From the NCBI RefSeq assembly GCF_916619195.1, contig NZ_CAKAKL010000002.1:1366001-1430000 (forward strand): a stretch of DNA of 64,000 bases. Direction: 5' to 3'. The DNA is from Inquilinus sp. Marseille-Q2685 (GTDB lineage Bacteria; Pseudomonadota; Alphaproteobacteria; DSM-16000; Inquilinaceae). How positions within the stretch are numbered: the stretch's first letter is position 1; the number at the start of each line of letters is the position of its first letter. Below are positions 9,346-18,690 of this stretch, piece by piece. The notes beneath the pieces are model-generated. The model was not told the origin of the DNA. It worked only from the letters and a program-made list of their open reading frames with translations, and did no database searches. Both the position numbers and the translations under genes were made by a program.

Positions 9346-9975
9346 ATGGCCGGCGTGCGGCGGTTCGATGAAGGCGAGATTCTGGCGGAGGCGCTGGACG
9401 TGTTCTGGCGCAAGGGGCTGAGCGCCACCACGATGCAGGACATCGCCCAGGCGACCGGCGTGCTGCGCGGTTCGCTCTACAACGCCTATGGCGGCAAGGA
9501 GGAGATCTTCCTGCTGGCCTTCGACGCCTATGCCGGCCGCTTCCTGGCCGGTGCCCGCAAGGCCCTGGAGTCGACGCCCGACCCGGAGCAGGCGCTGCGG
9601 ACCCTGTTCGGCGCCGCCATCGCCAGCATGACCCGCGGCTCTCCGGCGCGCGGCTGCCTGAGCACCAAGACGGCGACGGAGCCGGCGGCGCTGGACGACC
9701 CGCGGCTGCAGGCGCGGCTGCGCGGCCTGCTGGACGGGCTGCGCGGCATCGTCCTGGCCGCGCTGTCGACCGATGCCGCCCGCGCCCGGCTGGCGGTGAC
9801 GCCGGAGGAGGCCGCGGACCTGGTCGTCACCTTCACCCGCGGCCTGGCGGTGATGGAGCGGGTCTACCAGGACGCCGGCCATCTGGAGCGGATCGCGGCG
9901 GCGCTGGTGCGGACGCTGTTCCGCGAGCGCCGCCGACCCGTTCAATCCGGCACGAAGATCACATCCACCCAGTAG
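9346..9975 (+). CDS. TetR/AcrR-family repressor
   Basis: This is a protein of about 209 residues with a TetR N-terminal helix-turn-helix (ATTMQDIAQATGVLRGSLYNAYGGK in the 20-45 region) and a C-terminal ligand domain. A GTG at 9343 directly before the ATG at 9346 could also be used. The fold around RGCLSTKTATEPA resembles the NemR/ComR-like subgroup, which often uses a conserved cysteine to sense electrophiles, and a Cys is present there. It is divergent from two glutathione transferase genes and almost certainly acts at the palindromes at 9294-9327. Its 3' end overlaps the convergent large gene by 34 bp. Confidence 0.85.
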   Translation: MAGVRRFDEGEILAEALDVFWRKGLSATTMQDIAQATGVLRGSLYNAYGGKEEIFLLAFDAYAGRFLAGARKALESTPDPEQALRTLFGAAIASMTRGSPARGCLSTKTATEPAALDDPRLQARLRGLLDGLRGIVLAALSTDAARARLAVTPEEAADLVVTFTRGLAVMERVYQDAGHLERIAAALVRTLFRERRRPVQSGTKITSTQ

Positions 9976-12710
9976 TTGGTGGCGTTGAACGTGTTGTTCG
10001 GGAAGCTGCCCGCCGCGCCATAGCTGTAGACGCCGTTCCCGCCGGCCGCCGCATCCGACGGCGCGGTCAGCGGGCCGTTGGTGTGCGCCGTGCCGAAATA
10101 GGCGCCGTTGGCGGAGTAGAACCCGTTCGAGTGGTAGGAGACGATGTAGGTCGTGCCCGGGGAGATCGCGAACGGGGTGGTGAGATAGGCGGTCTGCCAG
10201 CCGCTCGCCGTCTCGCCGCTGAAGGTCACGGTCGCCAGCAGCGAGCCGGCCTCCGTCCACAGCCGCCCCTGATGCGCCCCGGTGTTCTGCGGCCCCTTGT
10301 AGAAGCGGATGCCGGCGATCGTCCCCGCGACGCTGGTGGTGAACTTGACCCCGAGTTCCACCGCCGAGGGATCATTGACGGTGACGGTCGCCGGCACGTC
10401 GGACAGGGAGAACAGGCTGTCCCCCACCGGCGTCGCGCCCGGCTCGAACATCACGTCGATCCAGTAGTTCGAGCCCTGGAAGCTGGTGTTCGGGAAGGAT
10501 GAGGAGGGGCCATAGGCGAAGACCCCGTTGCCGACGTCGGAATCCGCCAGGGCCGTCAGCGGACCATTGGTGTGCCCGCCGGCGAGGGCGTTGGCGTCGG
10601 CCGAGTAGAAGCCGTTGGTGTGGTAGGAGGCGACATAGATCGTGCCGGCGGTGATGTCGACCGGCGTCTCGAAGGTCGCCGTCTGCCAGCCGGTCGGGAT
10701 CTCGTCCGCGAAGGTCACGCTGGCCAGGAGCGTGCCGTCGCTGGACCAGAGATTGCCGGTGTGCGGCCCTTCGTTCTGCAGGCCCTTGTAGAATTTCAGG
10801 CCGGTGACCGTGCCGTTGACCGTGGAGAGGAACTTCACGCCCAGTTCCACCCCGTTCGGGTCCTGGACGAAGACCGTGGCCGGCTGCTGGCCGAAGCCCC
10901 AGAGGCTGACGGTCGGGGCCGCGGAGACCGTCACCGCGACCCCGCTGCCGGGCGTCTCCATATTGACGCTGTCGTCGGTGGCGCGCGACTTCAGCGTGTA
11001 GCTGCCCGCCGCCTGGGCGGTCCATTTGTAGGTCCAGCTGGTCGTGCCCGTCGCCTTGCGCCAGGTGGCGCCGCCGTCGAGCGAGATCTCGACACCGGCG
11101 ACCACGCCACCGCCGGCATCGGCCGCGGTGCCGGCGATGACCACCTGCTGGCCTTCCACCCAGGTCGCGCCTGCCGTCGGCGAGGTGATGGTCGAGCTCG
11201 GCGGGGTCGTATCGGTCGAGGCCGTGGCGGCGACGAGGCCCGGCTGCAGCGTGGCCGGCTGCACCCCCATGTCGGCGAACAGGTTGACCGTCACCTGCTG
11301 GACGATCGGGTCCGCGGGGGTGGGCTCGTTGTCGTGGTTCGGGTCGAGCCCCCAGACCCAGTAGACCGTGCCGGCGCCGAACACGAGGGCGCCGCTGGGC
11401 GCGCGGTAGAGCGTCAGGCTGTGCACGGCATCCCTGGTGCCGATCGTCGTGCCGTAGTCGCGGAGATAGGTGCTGACATTGACGGTCGAGAGCGACAGGT
11501 CGATCAGCCCGGCCGGGCGGGCGCCGTTGTCGCGGTCCTCGTCCCATTCATAGCCGAGATAGCCGGTGACCAGCGAACCGGTCTGGCCCGGCTGCAGGCT
11601 GGCGATCGTGGTGTTGCGCCAGAAGCGCAGCCGGGAATAGGCGTAGGGAATGTCGATCGTGTCGAGCCGGTAGGAATCGACCTGGAAGATCGTGCCGGTC
11701 AGCCCGTTCTCGGGCCGGCCGCCGTCGCCGGGCGGGCTGAAGCGCGGGTCGCGCCAGCTGCCGGTCCAGACCAGGCTGGGGTCGATCTTGGCATTCGCGC
11801 GCGATTCCTTGTAGCAGACCATGGTCCGGTACGGGGTGGAGCTGCCGTCGATGCTCGGCTCCCACCGGATCTTCCAGTAGCACTCGTTGCCGCTGAAGAA
11901 GGCCAGGTGAACGCCGGCGTTCCGCGCCGCCTCGACATTGGCCCGCTGGCCGGCCGACCAGTATTCGTCGTGGCCGACCGACAGGAGGATCTTGTAGGCC
12001 AGCAGCGCGGCCGCGTCGCGATCGGCGTCCACGCCGGTGGCGTAGGACAGGTCGTAGCCGTTCCGTTCCAGCCACCGGATCGCAGGGTATTCGGCGCCGA
12101 AGATCCAGTCCTGCGGGCCGCTCTGGAAATCGAAGCCGCGGGTGTTGTAGGGCCGGTTGTAGCTGACCTTGTAGGCGCGGCCCGGCGGCAGGTTGCCGCC
12201 GTAGAGGTTGTAGCCGCCCCAGGAATTGTAGGCCTGCCAGGTCGTGTCGGCGGTCATGAACAGGATGTCGCTGCCCGCCCCGCCGTCGCGCACCACGAAG
12301 GGCATGTGGTTGGCGCCCGCGGTCCCGTCCTGCCGGACCAGCTTGGCGATATAGAGGCCGGTCACCGCGTCGGACGGCACCAGCCAGGATGCCGAGACCG
12401 CCCAGTTGCCGGCATCGACCAGCCCGGTGCCGAGATCGACGATCGGGTCGGGCTGGACCTGGGCCGTGGTCAGCTGCACCTGCAGCGTCTTGACCTTCCG
12501 TGCCCCGTCCCCGCTGTAATAGCCGAGACGGTAGATATCGATGCGGTAGTCCGTCGAATCCGTGTCGACCTTGAAGCTGACCGTCTCGCCGGGGTCGACG
12601 CTGATGCTGGTGGCGAAGCCGACGATATTGGCGTCGCCGATCCCGTCGATATCCCATTCGCTCTGAGGATTGCCCGTCTTCTGGTTCTCGATGACGATCT
12701 TGTTCGTCAT
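9942..12710 (-). CDS. Dimethylformamidase-beta-like protein with Ig-like and two DUF4082 domains
   Basis: This 922-residue modular protein has four parts. Residues 1-140 form a beta-rich N-domain (YRIDIYRLGYYSGDGARKV), and about 145-480 form a core like the large subunit of N,N-dimethylformamidase, with GHDEYWSAGQRANVEAARN and FFSGNECYWKIRW. Next is an Ig-like segment near 505-600 (TPPSSTITSPTAGATW). Two tandem DUF4082 repeats of about 155 residues close the protein, each with HTNGPLTA and NYW[IV]DV. No classical signal peptide is seen, although DUF4082 domains are usually extracellular. The start is ATG 12710 with GGAGGG upstream. No small DMFase subunit gene is nearby, so actual formamidase activity is doubtful. 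It is probably a secreted hydrolase or surface-binding protein. Confidence 0.72.
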   Translation of the reverse strand: MTNKIVIENQKTGNPQSEWDIDGIGDANIVGFATSISVDPGETVSFKVDTDSTDYRIDIYRLGYYSGDGARKVKTLQVQLTTAQVQPDPIVDLGTGLVDAGNWAVSASWLVPSDAVTGLYIAKLVRQDGTAGANHMPFVVRDGGAGSDILFMTADTTWQAYNSWGGYNLYGGNLPPGRAYKVSYNRPYNTRGFDFQSGPQDWIFGAEYPAIRWLERNGYDLSYATGVDADRDAAALLAYKILLSVGHDEYWSAGQRANVEAARNAGVHLAFFSGNECYWKIRWEPSIDGSSTPYRTMVCYKESRANAKIDPSLVWTGSWRDPRFSPPGDGGRPENGLTGTIFQVDSYRLDTIDIPYAYSRLRFWRNTTIASLQPGQTGSLVTGYLGYEWDEDRDNGARPAGLIDLSLSTVNVSTYLRDYGTTIGTRDAVHSLTLYRAPSGALVFGAGTVYWVWGLDPNHDNEPTPADPIVQQVTVNLFADMGVQPATLQPGLVAATASTDTTPPSSTITSPTAGATWVEGQQVVIAGTAADAGGGVVAGVEISLDGGATWRKATGTTSWTYKWTAQAAGSYTLKSRATDDSVNMETPGSGVAVTVSAAPTVSLWGFGQQPATVFVQDPNGVELGVKFLSTVNGTVTGLKFYKGLQNEGPHTGNLWSSDGTLLASVTFADEIPTGWQTATFETPVDITAGTIYVASYHTNGFYSADANALAGGHTNGPLTALADSDVGNGVFAYGPSSSFPNTSFQGSNYWIDVMFEPGATPVGDSLFSLSDVPATVTVNDPSAVELGVKFTTSVAGTIAGIRFYKGPQNTGAHQGRLWTEAGSLLATVTFSGETASGWQTAYLTTPFAISPGTTYIVSYHSNGFYSANGAYFGTAHTNGPLTAPSDAAAGGNGVYSYGAAGSFPNNTFNATNYWVDVIFVPD

Positions 12711-12983
12711 GCCCAATCCCTCCGTCTTTTCGCGCCGCGGCGCGGCGCCAATATTTTCGGTGCGGAAACAGGCGCGAAAATTTTCTTTCTGATTTTGGGA
12801 AAATTTCCATCAACGGTACCGCATGCGGACGATTCGAGTCCTGAATTTCCCGTAAGCTGGCTTCCTTCAAAGTACGTAGGCTTATTTCAGATTCAAAAAT
12901 TAGATGGTTGTGATCTCCCCTTTCATGAAATATGAGTCGATCAAGCCGCAGGGGCCGGGAACAAAGTTCCACGCGGAGGGACG

Positions 12984-14135
12984 GTGGCGAAGAGCATGGG
13001 AGAGCTGGATCTGCGCGGGCGCTGGGGCGATGCCTCGGAGCTGCTGCGCCTGATCCATCGCCGCGGCGGCGTCAGCCGGATCGAGGCGGCGCGCGAGCTC
13101 GGCCTCAGCGCCTCGGCCATGACCCCGCTGGTCCGCACCCTGATCGGCCATGGCCTGCTGCGCGAGACCGGCGCCAAGGCGTCGGGCGGCGGCCGGCCCC
13201 GCGTCATGCTGGACCTCGACCCGGATTACGGCACGCTGCTGGGCCTGCATCTCGGCCCCGAATCGGCCCAGCTGGTGATCGCCGACCTGGCCGGCGCGCC
13301 GAAGCAGAGCCCGATCCCCCTGCCCGCCCCGGCCAATGACGACCCGTCGCCGCTGGTCGATGCCCTCGACCAATTGCGCCGCAGGGGCGGCCCCGGCTGG
13401 GACGCGCTGGCCGCCGGCGGCGTGGTGCTGGGCGAGGTCGGGCCGCGCCGGGCCGAGGTGATCGGCGCCGGCCGGCGCCTGACCGCGGCGCTGCAGGACG
13501 CCTTCGGCATCGGCGTCGCGGCCGAGACCCCGTCCAACGCCATCGTCGTGGCCGAGCGCATGCTGGGCCTGGCCCGGGCCTATGAGAACTACGCCGTGGT
13601 CAGCCTTCAGAACGAGATCGGCTCCGGCATCTCGATCAATGGCGACGTCTATCGCGGCAAGGGCCAGGCCGGCGAGATCGGCCACCTGTCGCTGGCCCCC
13701 TATTCCGGCGCCGCCTGCCGCTGCGGCAAATGCGGCTGCCTGGCGTCGCTGGCCTCGCTGTCCGCCATCTCGCGCCAGGCGCTGAAGCGCGGCCTGTCGG
13801 ACGACATCGCCGTTCTGGCCCAGATCGCGTCGCAGGGCGATCCGGAGGCGATCGAGATCTTCGACTGTGCCGGGCGCTGGATCGGCCAGGCCCTGGCCCA
13901 GGTCGCCAACCTGTTCGACCTGGAGACGATCGTGTTCCGGGCGCCGCAGCCGGCGCTGAACATCTATCTGCTGAAGGCGCTGAACGAGAGCTTCCGCGCC
14001 CATGGCTACAACTTCGACGAATGCCGCACCGGGATCGTCATCAGCCCCGACGAGGGCGACGGCTATCTGCGCGGCGCGGTCGGCCTGGCGCTGGACCTGC
14101 TGCTGCGCCAGGGCGGGATGAGACGACCGCCCTGA
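12984..14135 (+). CDS. ROK-family transcriptional regulator
   Basis: This 383-residue protein has an N-terminal MarR-like helix-turn-helix (SRIEAARELGLSASAMTPLV at about 32-51) and a C-terminal sugar-kinase-like ROK domain. That domain includes GQAGEIGHLSLAP and the zinc-type cysteine cluster CRCGKCGC near residues 240-247. Such proteins bind a sugar or sugar phosphate and repress transport and catabolic operons. It leads directly into a carbohydrate ABC transporter 59 bp downstream, so it is the likely local regulator. The GTG at 12984 follows GGAGGG closely. ATG 12996 is an alternative start four codons in. A 273-bp AT-richer region precedes it. Confidence 0.87.
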   Translation: MAKSMGELDLRGRWGDASELLRLIHRRGGVSRIEAARELGLSASAMTPLVRTLIGHGLLRETGAKASGGGRPRVMLDLDPDYGTLLGLHLGPESAQLVIADLAGAPKQSPIPLPAPANDDPSPLVDALDQLRRRGGPGWDALAAGGVVLGEVGPRRAEVIGAGRRLTAALQDAFGIGVAAETPSNAIVVAERMLGLARAYENYAVVSLQNEIGSGISINGDVYRGKGQAGEIGHLSLAPYSGAACRCGKCGCLASLASLSAISRQALKRGLSDDIAVLAQIASQGDPEAIEIFDCAGRWIGQALAQVANLFDLETIVFRAPQPALNIYLLKALNESFRAHGYNFDECRTGIVISPDEGDGYLRGAVGLALDLLLRQGGMRRPP

Positions 14136-14194
14136 TCCCGCCGGGATCGGGGCGCCCCAAGCCAAGCAACACCAGCCAGCCACGGGAGGCTAAC

Positions 14195-15433
14195 ATGAAC
14201 CTGCGCACAACGCGGCTCGGGCCGAGCCTTTGCGTTCTTGCCATCGCCGCCGGCCTCGCCGGGCCGGCCCTGGCCGAGGAGATCCGCTTCTTCATCCCCG
14301 GCGCCAGCGAGGAGCGGAACCAGAAGCTTCTGGGCGAGATCGTCGCCGGCTTCCAGGAGAAGAACCCGGACATCACCGTGAAGGTCGAAGGCGTGGGCTG
14401 GGATGAGGCGTTCCAGAAGCTGTCGACCGACTTCATCGCCGGCCGCGCCGCCGACGTCGCCTATATCGGCACCCGCAATGTCGCCGAATTCTCGATGATG
14501 GGGGCGATCCGGCCGCTGGACGGGCTGGTCGACGCCGAGACCCTGGGGCGGATCCCGGAGCCGCTGCGCGTTGCGGCCCAGTTCGGCGGCAAGCAGATGG
14601 CCGTGCCGATGGCCTTCTCGACCCAGGCCCTGTACTACCGCACCGACCTGATCCCGACCCCGCCCAAGACCTGGGACGAGCTGGTGGCCACGGCCAAGGC
14701 GGTGACCGAGAAGAACCCCGGCATGTACGGCTACGCCACCGCCGCGGCCGCGCATGTCACCCTGGTCAGTCAGTTCTTGAACTTCGTCTACCAGAACGGC
14801 GGCGAAGCCTTTGATTCGTCTGGCGAGACGAAGATCAACAGCCCCGAGGCGGTGGGCGCACTGCAGTTCTATGTCGACCTGTTCCAGAAGGACAAGGTCG
14901 TGCCCAACCCGCTGGAGCTGAACCGCGAGCAGCACCCGCCGCTGTTCGCCCAGGGCAAGATCGCGATGATGGTCAGCGGCCCCTGGGGCAAGGCGATCAT
15001 GGGGCTGGACCCGGACAACAAGACCGCCCCCTACGCCGTGGCGCCGCTGCCCTGCGGCAAGAAATGCAAGGGCGAGCTGGTTTCCGACAGCCTCGCCATC
15101 TCCGCCAGGAGCGAGCATCCCGAGGCGGCCGGCAAGTTCGTCGCCTATCTGCTGCAGCCGGAGATCCATGCCAAATGGGACGCGACCAGCGGGCTGGTGC
15201 CGCTGCTGGCGGAGGAGGAGCAGCTCGATACCTTCAAGACGCCGTTCTGGCAGACCTTCATCGCCATGAAGGCGAACGGCTTCGCCCAGCCGACGCCGAA
15301 GGCCTGGCAGCCCTTCGAGAAGATCGTGGTCGAGGCGGTGCAGTCGGCGATCCTGGGCAAGGCGACGCCGCAGGAGGCGCTGGATGCGGCGGCGGAGAAG
15401 ATCCGCAAGGCCCGCATCGAACCGCGCGCCTGA
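14195..15433 (+). CDS. Carbohydrate ABC transporter substrate-binding protein
   Basis: This 412-residue periplasmic binding protein is of family 1 (extracellular sugar-binding, SBP_bac_1). It has a Sec signal peptide with hydrophobic core LCVLAIAAGLAGPALA and predicted cleavage after ALA near residue 27. Typical features are a GWDEAFQKLSTDFIAGRAADV segment, a WDELVATAKAVTEKNPGMYG hinge region and MMVSGPW near the C-lobe. The ribosome site GGGAGG at 14184-14189 precedes ATG 14195. It is followed by two permease genes in order, which makes a complete importer apart from the ATPase. The sugar is unknown, though the dehydrogenase downstream hints at a polyol or inositol-like substrate. Confidence 0.9.
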   Translation: MNLRTTRLGPSLCVLAIAAGLAGPALAEEIRFFIPGASEERNQKLLGEIVAGFQEKNPDITVKVEGVGWDEAFQKLSTDFIAGRAADVAYIGTRNVAEFSMMGAIRPLDGLVDAETLGRIPEPLRVAAQFGGKQMAVPMAFSTQALYYRTDLIPTPPKTWDELVATAKAVTEKNPGMYGYATAAAAHVTLVSQFLNFVYQNGGEAFDSSGETKINSPEAVGALQFYVDLFQKDKVVPNPLELNREQHPPLFAQGKIAMMVSGPWGKAIMGLDPDNKTAPYAVAPLPCGKKCKGELVSDSLAISARSEHPEAAGKFVAYLLQPEIHAKWDATSGLVPLLAEEEQLDTFKTPFWQTFIAMKANGFAQPTPKAWQPFEKIVVEAVQSAILGKATPQEALDAAAEKIRKARIEPRA

Positions 15434-15437
15434 CCCC

Positions 15438-16361
15438 GTGGTCGCGCTCGCCCCCACCGCGCCGCGGAGAGCTGCCCGAGCCCGGCCCTGGTCGCCGGAC
15501 AAGGCGCCCTGGCCCTATCTGGCGCTGCCGCTGCTGCTGATCATCGCGCTGCTGGGCCTGCCGGTGCTGCGCATCTTCTGGCAGTCGGTGCACCATGTGG
15601 TGCTGACCGCGCCCTGGGAGGGCAACGACTTCGTCGGCGCCGAGAACTTCCTGGCGCTGGTGCAGGAGCCGGCCTTCCTGCGGACGCTGCAGCTGACGGT
15701 GGTGTGGACCGCCTGCTCGGTGGGGGTGAAGCTGCTGATCGGACTGGGCGGGGCGCTGCTGCTGCAGCGCCCTTTCCCCGGCCGCAAGGTCTATCTGGCG
15801 CTGCTCCTGCTGCCCTGGGTGACGCCGGCGGTGATCGCCGCCATCTCCTGGCGCTGGGTGCTGGACGGCCAGTCCGGCTGGATCAACGCCGTGCTGCTGG
15901 TGACCGGCGCGATCCGCGAGCCGATCTCCTTCCTCGGCCAGGAGACCACGGCCTTCATCGCCACCGTGGTGGTCGATGCCTGGCTCGGCATCCCCTTCAT
16001 GGTGGTGACGCTGATGGCCGGGCTGCAGCGGATCCCGGATGACTATGTCGAGGCGGCGCGGATCGACGGCGCCGGCCCCTTGCAGATCTTCCGCCGCATC
16101 ACCCTGCCGCTGCTGCGGCCGGTGCTGATGACCTGCGTGCTGCTGTCGACCGTCTGGACCTTCAACTCCTTCCAGGTGATCTGGCCGCTGACCAAGGGCG
16201 GTCCGGCCGGCGCCACCGCCACCCTGCCGATCCAGATCTACGAGACCGCCTTCGGCAGCTTCGACTTCGGCACCTCCTCGGCCATGGCCGTCGTGGTCTT
16301 CGCCATCCTGATGACGGTGTCGCTCCTGTACTGGCGCGTGCTGAAGGGAGGCGAAGAATGA
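15438..16361 (+). CDS. Sugar ABC transporter permease, MalF/UgpA type
   Basis: This inner-membrane permease of 307 residues has about six transmembrane helices, the first near residues 25-48. The EAA loop that docks the ATPase is visible as EAARIDGAGPLQIFRRITLPLLRP. GTG at 15438 is taken as start because it is 4 bp after the stop of the binding-protein gene. An in-frame upstream ATG would lie inside that gene. It is coupled to the next permease by an ATGA overlap at 16358-16361. Confidence 0.88.
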   Translation: MVALAPTAPRRAARARPWSPDKAPWPYLALPLLLIIALLGLPVLRIFWQSVHHVVLTAPWEGNDFVGAENFLALVQEPAFLRTLQLTVVWTACSVGVKLLIGLGGALLLQRPFPGRKVYLALLLLPWVTPAVIAAISWRWVLDGQSGWINAVLLVTGAIREPISFLGQETTAFIATVVVDAWLGIPFMVVTLMAGLQRIPDDYVEAARIDGAGPLQIFRRITLPLLRPVLMTCVLLSTVWTFNSFQVIWPLTKGGPAGATATLPIQIYETAFGSFDFGTSSAMAVVVFAILMTVSLLYWRVLKGGEE

Positions 16362-17194
16362 TGGCCCGCCGCCTCCTTCCCGAGATCGGCCGGCACGGCG
16401 CCCTGATCCTGCTGCTGGGCTTCCTGCTGCTGCCGGTCTGGGTGATGCTGAAGACCTCGTTCACCCCCTATGGCCGGCTGTATGTCTGGCCGCCGGAGTT
16501 CCTGCCGCGCAGCCTGGACCTCGGCAACTACGCCCGCGCCCTGTTCGGCCAGTACCGGGTGATCGAGGCGCTGGGCAACAGCCTGGTCATCGCCGGGACG
16601 GCCGCCGCGATCTCGACCAGCTTCGGCTTCCTCGGCGCCTACGGCCTGGCGCGGTTCCGCTTCACCGGCCGCACCACGTTGCTGTTCCTGGTGCTGGCGA
16701 CGCAGATGCTGTCGCCGGTGGTCATCGTCATCCCGCTCTACGAGGCCATGATCGCGGCCGGCCTGCTGGACACCTACCTGTCGGTGATCCTGTGCGACAC
16801 CGCGCTGGCCACGCCGATCGCGATCTGGCTGCTGCACGGTTTTCTCTTGGGCATCCCGCGCGAGCTGGAGGAGGCGGCGATGGTCGACGGCTGCACGCGC
16901 CTGAAGAGCCTGTGGCACATCATCCTGCCGGTGGTGCGGCCGGGCCTGGCGATGACCGCGATCTATACCTTCATCCACGCCTGGAGCGACCTGATCTTCC
17001 CGCTGGTGATGCTGACCGACGACGGCAAATGGCCGGTGACCCTGGCCCTGACCCGCTTCGTCGGCGAGAACGTGATCCGCTGGGACACTCTGATGGCCGC
17101 CGGCGTCGTTACCACCCTGCCCGCCGCGATCCTGTTCGCCCTGGTCCAGAAGCACTTCACCCGCGGCCTCGTCGCCGGTGCCGTGAAGGGCTAG
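16358..17194 (+). CDS. Sugar ABC transporter permease, MalG/UgpE type
   Basis: This is the 278-residue second permease of the importer, with six predicted membrane helices and the EAA motif EEAAMVDGCTRLKSLWHIILP. It forms a heterodimer with the preceding permease in the inner membrane. The start overlaps the upstream stop. No nucleotide-binding subunit follows: the next gene is a dehydrogenase. The transporter must therefore share an ATPase encoded elsewhere, as many CUT1 systems do with MsmK/UgpC-type proteins. Confidence 0.9.
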   Translation: MMARRLLPEIGRHGALILLLGFLLLPVWVMLKTSFTPYGRLYVWPPEFLPRSLDLGNYARALFGQYRVIEALGNSLVIAGTAAAISTSFGFLGAYGLARFRFTGRTTLLFLVLATQMLSPVVIVIPLYEAMIAAGLLDTYLSVILCDTALATPIAIWLLHGFLLGIPRELEEAAMVDGCTRLKSLWHIILPVVRPGLAMTAIYTFIHAWSDLIFPLVMLTDDGKWPVTLALTRFVGENVIRWDTLMAAGVVTTLPAAILFALVQKHFTRGLVAGAVKG

Positions 17195-17232
17195 CCTCCA
17201 CCTCCATCGTTCGAGCCTGAAAGCCAAGACCG

Positions 17233-18507
17233 ATGTCCAAATCCCTGAAATCCCAGCAGATCCGCGTCGGCGTGATCGGCGCCGGCAACCGCGGCATCGA
17301 GGCCTATGGCGACTACATCCGCCGCCGGCCGGACATGGCGCGGATCGTCGCCATCGCCGATCCGCGGGCCGACCGGCTGCAGGACGCCGCCGCCCGGCAC
17401 GGCCTCGGCGCCGAGCACCTCTATGCCGACTGGCGCGACCTGCTGGCGCGCGAGACCGAGCTGGACGCGGTGCTGATCACCACCCCCGACGCGCTGCATC
17501 TCGAGCCGGCGCTGGCCGCGATCCGCCGCGGCCTCGGCATCCTGCTGGAGAAGCCGATCTCGCCGACCGAGGAGGAGACCCGCATCCTGGCCGAGGCCGC
17601 GAGGGAAACCGGCGCGGATGTGACCGTCGCCCATGTGCTGCGCTACACCGCCTTCTTCTCGCGCATCAAGGAGATCCTGGACCGCGGCGTGATCGGCCGG
17701 CTGGTGACGCTGCGCCAGACCGAGCACATCGGCTACTGGCACTTCGCCCACAGCTTCGTGCGCGGCAACTGGCGGCGCGAGGCGGAGTCGAGCCCGCTGA
17801 TCCTGGCCAAGACCTGCCACGACCTGGACATCATCCGCTGGCTGGCCGGGGCGCCCTGTCTCGAGGTCTCGTCCTACGGCTCGCTGGCGCATTTCCGGCG
17901 CGAGAACGCGCCCGACGGGTCGACCGACCGCTGCGACGAGGGCTGCAAGGTCGAGCGCGTCTGCCCCTATTCCGCCCAGCGCATCTATCTCGAGAAGTTC
18001 AAGCCGGCCGATGCCTGGCCGCACAAGGTGCTGAGCCTCGACACCTCGCCCGACGGCATCCGCGCCGCGCTGCGCGAAGGGCCCTATGGCCGCTGCGTCT
18101 ATCGCTGCGACAACGACGTGGTCGACAACCAGGTGGTGGCGATGCGCTTCGCCAACGGCGTCAGCGCCACGCTGAACGTCAGCGCCTTCACCGCCGAGAA
18201 CACCCGGACGTTGCACCTGATGGGCACCCATGGCGAGATCGCCGGGCATCTGGAGAAGAACGAGATCACGGTGATCGACTTCCGCACCGACGACGTCACC
18301 ACGATCCGGCTGACCGCGACCGGGGACGGCGGCCATGCCGGCGGCGACGACCGGCTGATGGCCGAGTTCCTGGGCCGGCAGATCCAGCGTCGCGGCCGCA
18401 GCCAGGTGAACGTCGCCCTGACCTCGCTGGAGGAATCGCTGGACAGCCATTTCATGGCCTTCGCCGCCGAACGCTCGCGCCGCACCGGCACCGTGGTCCG
18501 GCTGTGA
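17233..18507 (+). CDS. Gfo/Idh/MocA-family oxidoreductase
   Basis: This 424-residue NAD(P)-dependent dehydrogenase has an N-terminal Rossmann fold (VGVIGAGNRGIEAYG, residues 12-26). The family EKP motif is in LLEKPISPT, and the catalytic-region histidine lies in KTCHDLDIIRWL. The C-terminal domain contains a cysteine-rich insert (CDEGCKVERVCPYSAQRIY) seen in a subgroup of family members, possibly a metal site. It sits 38 bp after the sugar ABC permeases and presumably oxidises the imported sugar or polyol. The specific substrate cannot be stated. Confidence 0.87.
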   Translation: MSKSLKSQQIRVGVIGAGNRGIEAYGDYIRRRPDMARIVAIADPRADRLQDAAARHGLGAEHLYADWRDLLARETELDAVLITTPDALHLEPALAAIRRGLGILLEKPISPTEEETRILAEAARETGADVTVAHVLRYTAFFSRIKEILDRGVIGRLVTLRQTEHIGYWHFAHSFVRGNWRREAESSPLILAKTCHDLDIIRWLAGAPCLEVSSYGSLAHFRRENAPDGSTDRCDEGCKVERVCPYSAQRIYLEKFKPADAWPHKVLSLDTSPDGIRAALREGPYGRCVYRCDNDVVDNQVVAMRFANGVSATLNVSAFTAENTRTLHLMGTHGEIAGHLEKNEITVIDFRTDDVTTIRLTATGDGGHAGGDDRLMAEFLGRQIQRRGRSQVNVALTSLEESLDSHFMAFAAERSRRTGTVVRL

Positions 18508-18555
18508 CTCGGATGAATCCTTGAGCGGCCAGAGCCGGCCCGCCCGTTTGCGTTG

Positions 18556-18683
18556 CCTCTCCCGCCTGGCGGGAGAGGTCGACAGCGCGCAGCGCTGGCG
18601 GGTGAGGGCTGGCACCGGCCTCGACAAACTCCCCTCACCCGGTCTCGCTTCGCGAGCCCGACCTCTCCCGCAAGCGGGAGAGG
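18556..18683. repeat. Palindromic intergenic repeat, family A, copy 1
   Basis: The element is bounded by two near-identical hairpins. CCTCTCCCGC-ctg-GCGGGAGAGG is at 18556-18578, and CCTCTCCCGC-aa-GCGGGAGAGG is at 18662-18683. Inside lie GGTGAGGG and its complement CCCTCACC. A second copy is at 35181-35308. This is a REP/BIME-like unit. Its right arm supplies GGGAGAGG seven bases before the ATG of the following MFS gene. Confidence 0.9.
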
Positions 18684-18690
18684 CAAAACT

